Assembly (NCBI GenBank): GCA_023052935.1
Contig: CM041297.1
Location: 91,357,521-91,421,520, forward strand
DNA length: 64,000 bases
Reading direction: 5' to 3'
Source: Piezodorus guildinii
Taxonomy: Eukaryota > Arthropoda > Insecta > Hemiptera > Pentatomidae
The notes beneath the pieces are model-generated. The model ran no database searches and had not been told where the DNA came from. It was given only the letters and a program-made list of their open reading frames with translations. How positions within the stretch are numbered: the first letter of the stretch is position 1; every line of letters starts with the position of its first letter. Both the position numbers and the translations under genes were made by a program. Positions 57,031 through 64,000 of the stretch are shown here, piece after piece.

Positions 57031-57889
57031 CATTAAATGAATAAATAGCAATAAATCAGTACTCCCCCGTCATCAAGTTCTATCAATATGAACACATCAA
57101 TAACTGTTCAGCTCCTCAGCTATTTTACCGCAACCATTTCACAGATAAATGGACATTTATATTTCTCTTCGATTTGGATCATCCTACACAATGCCGACTG
57201 AAATGCATAATTATAACTACCGCCCTTAGGCAGCGCTACTTTCACAGTTCATTAAGTGCATTAAAGGACAATAACGCTTTTTGTTTCTTTTATCCATTTT
57301 CTTTCCTTTATCCCTCCCTTAGTTGCTAGCGAGATAACGAGGCGTCACTAACGACGGGAGTCGACCTCGAAGGGAAAATCGATTCTAGCCGCGATATATC
57401 GTTAACCGATTCTCTATTGGGATTATAGGAGGAGGTGGAGATGGGGTCGCCAAGTTGTTATAGTTATTTAGTTAGTCCAACGATCGCAAGTATAATCATT
57501 AAATCACCACTGTATGACACCATTACGTACCTGTATATATTTTAATTGGATAAGTTATTAATTTTATAACGTTCAAAGAGTTATGCTTGGTACAATGATG
57601 ACTTAATTTTGTTTTTAAATAATCCATTGATAATATATGTTATCTTATTTTATGTAATCGCCCTTCGTAAATGATGCTAATAGGCTATCAGACGTTTTAC
57701 ACTATAAAGGAATAATCTTAGTTTAGTAGAATAGGATATCATCAATTCTATTAATTAGAAATTTCCCAGCACGAAAACGCTACAAATTATTAAACGATGG
57801 TTTATGATTTCCTAATGATTATGTATATTTTCTCCCTAATTTCCTTCCCTGATTTTATCCATCTTCACAAATAATTGAGCTATGGGCTT
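57031..57889. other. Intron DNA with a GC-richer block
   Basis: 57340-57480 stands out ('aacgaggcgtcactaacgac', 'ggaggaggtggagatggggt'). No open frame; candidate conserved non-coding element. Confidence 0.3.
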
Positions 57890-58500
57890 TAAGCCAGAAC
57901 ATACGTTGAACACGTAGAGAAATTTAAGTATTTAGGTTCAATGATGACTAGAAAAAATGAAATCCGGGAGGAAATAAAATAAAGAAATGTTATTATTCAG
58001 TTGCGAAATTAGTTAGCTTGCGGCTTATGTTTAAAAACTTAAAGGTTATAATTTATACAAAAAATTTATAAACTTTTTATAAGACTATTGTTCTTCCGAC
58101 GGCTCTTTACTGAAGTGAATCCTAGCCGCTTACTTTGAAGGATGAAAAACATCTTAAAGTTTTCGATAATAGGGTACTGCCTACAATATTTGAAGATGGG
58201 ACCACTGGAGAGTTTAGAAGATTGCACAACGCCGAATTGCGGAGCTTGTACCCAGTGAATATACTTGATTTGATAGCATCTTGGAGACTCAAATGGGCGT
58301 GTTAGGTTGTTAGGCTCAGTAAAGAACGGATTCCGAAACAGTTGGTATTCACTGAACCGACTGGTAGACGTCCAAGAGGTAGGCCGAAGCGATGAGAGGA
58401 TTGCATTAAGTCTGATGGGGGCTTGGGCTTTAACGGTGATCATTTGATGAATCTCTCTAGACAATAGCCTGTTATTAATATCGGCACCATAACTTCGGGT
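57890..58500 (+). pseudogene. RTE-type LINE C-terminal relic (b)
   Basis: Older homologue of relic c, 1.1 kb upstream in the same orientation: VEKFKYLGSMMTRKNEIREE at the RT end, then a C-terminal part with RLHNAELRSLYPVNILDLI and the GRPRGRPKR phrase. Stops and a small insertion near 58100 disrupt it. Confidence 0.65.
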
Positions 58501-59011
58501 TCGGTGGTCCTATTATTAGCATTATTATTGACGTTGAGCCACAACTATATTTACGATATTCTATTTCTATGGGATTTTAATATGTACCTCAAATTTTAAA
58601 ACGGAGTTATTTATTTTTGTATGTTTTTATAGTCGATTTAAATGAAACCTCAAGGAAGGAAGAAACCATCTTAAACCGACTGAGAATATGGCATTGTTCG
58701 TTTAAGCCTTATAAAACACCTTGAAGCACTCACTTGTATAAAATGCGATAACTCTCATTTAGCAGAACAACAAATACTAATAGAGTTAATAATTAAATTT
58801 TACCATTTGAAGAGGAGAAGTGGATTAAACGGCTCAATAGAAAAATATTTGGCGGCGAATAAACAAGATTCCATACAAATGGAGTTTATAAATACTTCAA
58901 GGCTCTGAAAAATAATATAATTTATTTTGTTTGACGCCAATGAACCTATGTGGCGAAGACTGTCTTACAATAAATGAAAATATAATAAAAAATAATGGTT
59001 AATTTTTGTCA
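58501..59011. other. AT-rich intron DNA
   Basis: Nothing recognised; a CR1/I-type tail phrase 'gacgccaatgaacc' at 58933 recalls 'cacgccaatgaccc' in the I-group tail at 40079. Confidence 0.35.
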
Positions 59012-59680
59012 GCTATCACCTGGATTTGAGACTGGAATTAAATACAGAAAAGACGAAATATATGATTAGTAGCAGAAACGGTGGCGATCTTGGTGATATT
59101 GATATATAAGAGCATAATTTTGAACGCGTGGAGACATTCAAGTATTTAGTTTCAATGATAAGAAGAAAAAATGAAATCCAGGAACAAATAAAGTCCCGGT
59201 TAAAGGTGGGAAATGCATGTTATTATTCAGTTGCTATGTTACTTAGCTCGCGGCTTCTATCTAAAAACTTAAAGGTTAGAATTTATAAAACTATTTTTGT
59301 TCCGGCTGCTTACTTTGAACAATGAACAAAGATTTTAAAAATAAGGTACTCGAAGAGAGATGAGGCCACTGGTTGCACTGATTTTAGCAGGTTGCATAAC
59401 GCGGAATCGCGGAACTTTTATCCTGTGAATATAATTGAGTTGATAGAATCGCGGAGACTCAAATGGGCGCGTAAAGTTGTTGGGCTCGGTGAGGAACGGA
59501 TTCCGATAAAGTTGGTATTCGCTGAACCGATTGGTGGGCGTCCGAAAGGTTGGCTGAAGCGTCAGTGGGAGGATTGCGCTAAGGCTGATCTCGGGGGCTT
59601 GGGCTTGATCGGTGAACATTGGACGAGTCTGTGTAGGCGGAATTCGGTGGTATCGGCATCGAACGTTCGGGTTCGTTAAG
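59012..59680 (+). pseudogene. RTE-type LINE C-terminal relic (c)
   Basis: Better preserved than relic b. GLRLNTEKTKYMISSRN-like start, VETFKYLVSMIRRKNEIQEQ, SRLLSKNLKVRIYKTIFVPA, a stop near 59325, then RLHNAESRNFYPVNIIELIE, RRLKWARKVVGLGEERIP, GGRPKGWLKRQWEDCAKADL and a final ASNVRVR with stop. The GRPK-x-RW-D-C phrase is typical of the RTE C-terminus. The RT palm is missing. The coding part is markedly GC-richer than flanking DNA. Confidence 0.75.
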
Positions 59681-59689
59681 CCTATTTGT

Positions 59690-59960
59690 TTCGGGTTCCC
59701 GAAAAGAGAAATTCATGTTAACCGCACTGCCACTTAGCGTCTTGTTAAATTAACCAGAACGCCCCTAGTGGCCAAAGGAAGAAACAGAGCGCCCCCAGCA
59801 GCGGAAAGTAAAAAGAGAGAAGTTGCAGGTTCTGGCTGGTTGTGCCAGACAGTTGGTTCTAGTTTTTATCTCAACATGGAGTAGAAGGATTTTAGAAGAA
59901 CCCCTGGCCAAAGGGGTGGAGGAGATAAGAACAAGTTAACACCTGGCAATCAAATTCAAA
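59690..59960 (+). other. GC-richer segment after the RTE relic
   Basis: May be the RTE 3' UTR or an LTR-like piece: 'gaacgcccctagtggccaaa', 'ggttgtgccagacagttggt' and 'ggccaaaggggtggaggag'. No duplicate found, so an LTR cannot be supported. Confidence 0.3.
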
Positions 59961-61809
59961 TGTACCATTTTTCTTCATAATATAATTAATATTTTTTTTT
60001 CATTCAGTGTTTATTTTATCAAGGTCCAGTTTCATTTAGTTTAAATTTACTCATACAGTCCACTGCTATACTAAAAGGAGTGATCATCTTAACATTTAGT
60101 TGGAGGTAATAACTCTAAACACTATTTATTTTTATTTTATTTTTTCACCTGGATTAAGGAACTAAAAACAATTCTTGAATGGGCTAGAATACAAATTGAA
60201 GAAATACCGAACTAAGAAATGTTTGGAGAAAAAGTCACGAAGGGGTGATTCCAAGTCGAAAACTAGAACGTAAGAACTAGAACCAAGTGAACGGAAGATC
60301 GAAAACAGAGTTTTCTGAAAAAAAATAAGGCTTCGTGAGAAATAAGAAGACCAAATAAGAAATTAAAATGTGCTTCAAACTTATCTAGAAGCTTAATCTC
60401 ACATCTTATTTAAAAAAAAAAAAAGGTACATTATTCAATATGATATGCCCAACATATAATATTCATAGGATGGAAGATCACTTTATTTTATAAAATTTTA
60501 ATATTTTTGTATTGGAAAACAAATTAAATTTAAAAGTATCACTTTTTATTATTCATGTCGATATAAAATACTAGTATTTCAGGTTTTTTAAGATTACTAT
60601 GAGCACTCGATCGGTATTTTTATTCTTTTGAATTCTTCAAATTCAAGCTGGAATTGAAGCTTTTCTTGTGGAAAATATGGATGGAGGGCGTACCTGAAAA
60701 TGTCATTTTCCTGGCATGGAAATCAGCGCCTCAGCCCGAAACAAAATATCCAAACAGACAGCTCAAAGAAGACTTGACAAATGAGCCACCCCTGTTTGAC
60801 AGATCCTGTTTACTCGTAATTACCTCCCCCTATCCTCCTTCCCTTCCAGTATCTCCTCTTATTCCACCATATATTTATTAAATTTGATATTTTTTTCTTG
60901 AGTTTGTCCTTTCAATGGAAGAAAGAATCATTTGCTTAAGCCATTGTGCAAGCAAAGGCTTGAATATATGTATGAATCGGAATGGCTAAAATCAAATGGA
61001 TATTTCGTCTTCCCGATTGTTGATTTGTATTATGATTGCACAATATATATTGTTACTAAAAATGTACACAATTATAATTTATAATATTTGGAATTTCAAG
61101 TTTGAAAAGAAACTTCCTGATTACAACTACATAAAAGTAAGCAGGGCAGGAAGAGGGCACTCTCTATTCATCATTGTGCCTATCTTTACAACTCTTAATA
61201 GTGCAATTAAAAATTTATTATATTTGCATATTATAATTTAACTAAGTATCAGAACATTTTACTTTATATAAACATTTTTCTTTATCCGTTTTAAATTTTA
61301 TTCCTGGATTGATAGGATAACGACCAGTACCTCCTATTACCATTATACGATACTTTTAGTTCAGAAAATTCGTGACTTTGTTACCTGTGGCCGCATGTTG
61401 AGTCACAGTTTGTGGTCAGGTGACCCTCAGGTAAGAGGCTAAGGCCAGCTGTGCCGGACCGCCACCTGTAGCTGCTTCATTAATCACAGAAGGCGATGGT
61501 TTAATAAGCTCTGTGGTAATTAGACATATCATGCATCATATGTTAGTATGTATTAATTTCTCAGTTGTACCCATTTTGATTACTTTGTTCCGCCAAGAAT
61601 AATTATGTGTTCTACGTTTTTTGGCTATTCCAGCGGTGGAAATTATTCCAGGCCAATAATTTTATGTGTTTTGTCATCTCCGAGGTACAAATTCTGACTT
61701 TTATTTAAACCAAAGCTGTATGAAATGAGCTAAAAAATTCTATATATTACATTTTCCTAAATTTCTATTTAAAATTAAAAAAAAAAACTATTGAAAAAAT
61801 TTAAAAATA

Positions 61810-61880
<71 letters not shown>

Positions 61881-62936
61881 TGTGTTATTGTATATGTATA
61901 TAACTGTGTTTAAATTATCAAGGCCAAAATATTGAATGATCGTTTTATAAAAGTATTAGAGTAACAATACTTTCTGAAAAATAACAGGAGAAAAGCTTAG
62001 AGCAATAATGCCAAATTTTCTTTGTATCCTGATTGTAATCTGTTCTGATTGAATACTATTTGAAAACGAAGCTTATTATGTAATTAATTATTATTTCAAT
62101 TAAAACGTAAAATGTTAATTTAAAATATAAATTTTCAAACCGAATGAGGTAAAAGGAGCAGGAATTATTTTTTTCCTTATTCTTCCATTATATTAATGAA
62201 AGATTTGAAAAAAAAAAAAATGGAAATTAAGAGGCGGTACTGTGATAATACATTCATTAATGTATACTGTAAATAAAATCGGATATGAGAAAAAATCAAC
62301 AAAAAAAAAAAAAAAATAATTTGAAAAGCTTGAACATCACGCCTACTTTGCGATGGTTATACAGTTCCGCATTACCGGACAGTCTTGCTAGCTAGGTAAG
62401 TTGGTTTGTCAGGAATTGTAGGAGTTCTGTTTAGTTCCATTTACTGAAATAATGACTGTATGTAAGCAAGTGAAATTGTAATTTTTGATAATATTTATGC
62501 TAATTGTAGCAAAAGGTTCCATATTGACAATTCTTTTAGAATGAATGTATAAAATTATCTACTATTTTTATATGGATATACTAAATGTATGATTAATCAC
62601 TAATTAATTAATTATTATTTCTTGTATAAATTATCAATATTTATTTTTATGGAACTTATACTTTTACACATTATCTTAATATATTTTTTTTTTGTGTTAA
62701 TACTTATGTTATTATTCTTAGATTTTCAAATTTAACAAATAAGTAGTTTTCAATAGTTGATGTTTCATACTATATTTTAGTTTTACGATTTCTTTCAACT
62801 CATTTAAAATTGTTTATTTTTATTTAGTTACTAGTTAATCTTCATATCGTTATACGTAACTTATGCTGACAACAAAATAAATTAATTACGTATAAATATA
62901 AGTAAATACCTATATCATTTTTATTTTTATTTGCAG
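59961..62936. other. AT-rich intron DNA before the second exon
   Basis: No gene. 61385-61520 is GC-richer with E-box-like CACCTG and 'gttgagtcacag' (AP-1-like TGAGTCA). (TA)n at 61814-61876. Confidence 0.35.
61814..61876. repeat. (TA)n microsatellite
   Basis: About 63 bp of uninterrupted TA. Confidence 0.9.
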
Positions 62937-63011
62937 TTCCCGTCCCGGGAGTCCGGAGAAGGAGGTGGTTACCAACAGGGTACTGGCAACACCTCACGTG
63001 CCAGATCTAGG
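62937..63011 (+). CDS. 75-nt internal exon of the host gene
   Basis: 25 codons with phase 0 on both sides, between acceptor 'atttttatttgcag' and donor AGG|gtatgt at 63012. Encodes FPSRESGEGGGYQQGTGNTS then RARSR, a Gly/Ser/Arg-rich linker. Joined to 45614-45762 it gives GAQK-FPSRES without a stop. In ADAM-like prodomains a variable linker of this kind would sit between the YPVQLRHHEK segment and the next conserved block, which should follow downstream of this window. Symmetric phase and length divisible by three make it a possible cassette exon. Confidence 0.65.
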
Positions 63012-63024
63012 GTATGTACAACAC

Positions 63025-63067
<43 letters not shown>

Positions 63068-64000
63068 GCCAATAGTATGAAGTGAATATATACAGTGAAT
63101 AAAATTATGAAGTATATGGCATCTTTTATATAAAAATTATATAATACGGACTCTTCAAGGGGATATTTTCATCGGCATTTCTCCACAAATAATTAATGTT
63201 TACCATCAATCAAAGAGGAGTAAAAGTGCATTTGAAATCCGATTAGTAATCACCAGGAGATGGATTAAAGCGTTTTCGTATTACCACGAATACATTATAT
63301 ATCCTTCTTCGAGTGTTTTAATTTATAAGTTGAAGTATTAGTCTCAAAGCATTTCGGAAATTTGTATGTACTCTTAATTTCCTCCATGTCTCTATGGATA
63401 CAATTACTTTCATGTAATCCGATCACCCACCATACAAATATTATTTATTTTATCTCAAATCCTGTACGGATTAAATATTTTTGATAAAAATGATTAATGA
63501 TATAATCATATTACTAAAAGATAGTTTATTGAACATTTTTGGAATAATATAATTGCATGTGATTATGACCATTCTTGATTTTTTTTTAATAATTTGCGAT
63601 TAATATAAAAACATTATCTTTCATAGTTTTGCTTTTATCTTTAATTAATTTTCCTTTAGCTTAAATAACATCAAAAGCACTTTAGCTGGAAATAAAATGT
63701 GTTTTTCGTCACTATGTCGTTTGCTTAAAATAGTTTTTATATCTATTACTTTCATTTATTTTCGATGTGTAATGTATTTTATGTAGTTTAATAAAATGCT
63801 GCTAATGACATTCACAAAAATACTTTTAAAAGGATATTTACACTTAATTAATCAAAGGTATTTTTAACTAGACGCCAGATCGTAAAACAAATGATCAAGT
63901 ATTAAATAATAATTTAGTAGTACAAACGCCCAGCTGACGTATTAATTAAACCGGTTGCTTCCTCATTCCGTTTGTAAATGAAATTGATAACATTAGCAAT
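63012..64000 (+). other. Start of the next intron
   Basis: Begins gtatgt; a poly(T) run of about 38 at 63027-63064. Otherwise AT-rich, no gene or recognised repeat to the window end. Confidence 0.5.

Larger units (their letters stand above)
45763..62936 (+). other. 17.2-kb intron of the host gene
   Basis: Begins gtaaat and ends 'ttatttgcag'. Phase 0 on both sides. It is filled with transposable elements (hAT MITE, SINEs, hammerhead-like elements, Jockey tails, RTE fragments); those on the minus strand would appear in antisense in the pre-mRNA. Confidence 0.65.

Noticed and set aside
59716..59945. Solo LTR starting TGTTAACC
   Set aside because: No second copy, no matching CA end with a target duplication, and no polypurine tract or primer-binding site that I can support.
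1..64000. CRISPR array, rRNA genes, bacterial operon or telomeric repeats
   Set aside because: No regularly spaced short direct repeats, rRNA-like sequence, ribosome-binding sites or TTAGG arrays were seen.

Overview
This is AT-rich arthropod nuclear DNA, most probably from an insect and possibly a hemipteran (the order is a guess). The evidence is two short spliced exons separated by a 17-kb intron, and a dense mix of insect-type LINEs (Jockey, R1/I, CR1-like, RTE and R2-like), tRNA-headed SINEs, MITEs and foldback elements. There are no operons, rRNA genes or CRISPR arrays.

Host gene: exons at 45614-45762 and 62937-63011 on the + strand have good splice sites, compatible phases and no stops. 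Together they encode about 74 residues that resemble the prodomain of an ADAM-family (mind-meld / ADAM11-22-23-like) protein; this family call comes from memory of the family and is tentative. Everything after 45762, and probably much before 45614, would be intron. No other exon could be supported.

1-9.4 kb: a nearly intact, full-length Jockey-clade LINE (1140-5794) with an 11-bp target duplication, an open 895-aa ORF2 and an ORF1 broken by one frameshift. It is flanked by older repeats and by a 3' fragment of a second Jockey subfamily that itself carries a small insertion. 9.7-14.4 kb: a complete but dead LINE on the minus strand with a 13-bp target duplication. It fuses an L1-ORF1p-like region, an AP endonuclease and a reverse transcriptase. 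15-16 kb: SINEs. 17.9-21.2 kb: a small palindrome followed by a 3-kb foldback composite. 21.9-34 kb: a hammerhead-like element, two pairs of 0.9-kb MITE-A copies, R1, Jockey and CR1-like fragments and a SINE. 34.4-44.4 kb: a truncated Jockey, an I-clade RNase H fragment, an R2-like fragment, Jockey tails and a CR1-like tail. 46-54 kb (intron): a hAT-type MITE with a nested SINE, a 788-bp palindromic element with a hammerhead-like hairpin in each arm, and another hammerhead-like element inside a TIR MITE. 54-60 kb: three RTE fragments. The remainder is AT-rich DNA with microsatellites and a few GC-richer blocks.

The most unusual observation is a recurrent hammerhead-ribozyme-like hairpin in four places. 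It has CTGATGA, a stem II showing compensatory changes between copies, GAAA, a self-complementary AACGTT and flanking GCC/GGC. It sits in short non-autonomous elements with inverted arms or nested positions.

All calls come from reading the sequence and recalling protein families. No database search or alignment program was run, and repeat boundaries without a stated target duplication are approximate.
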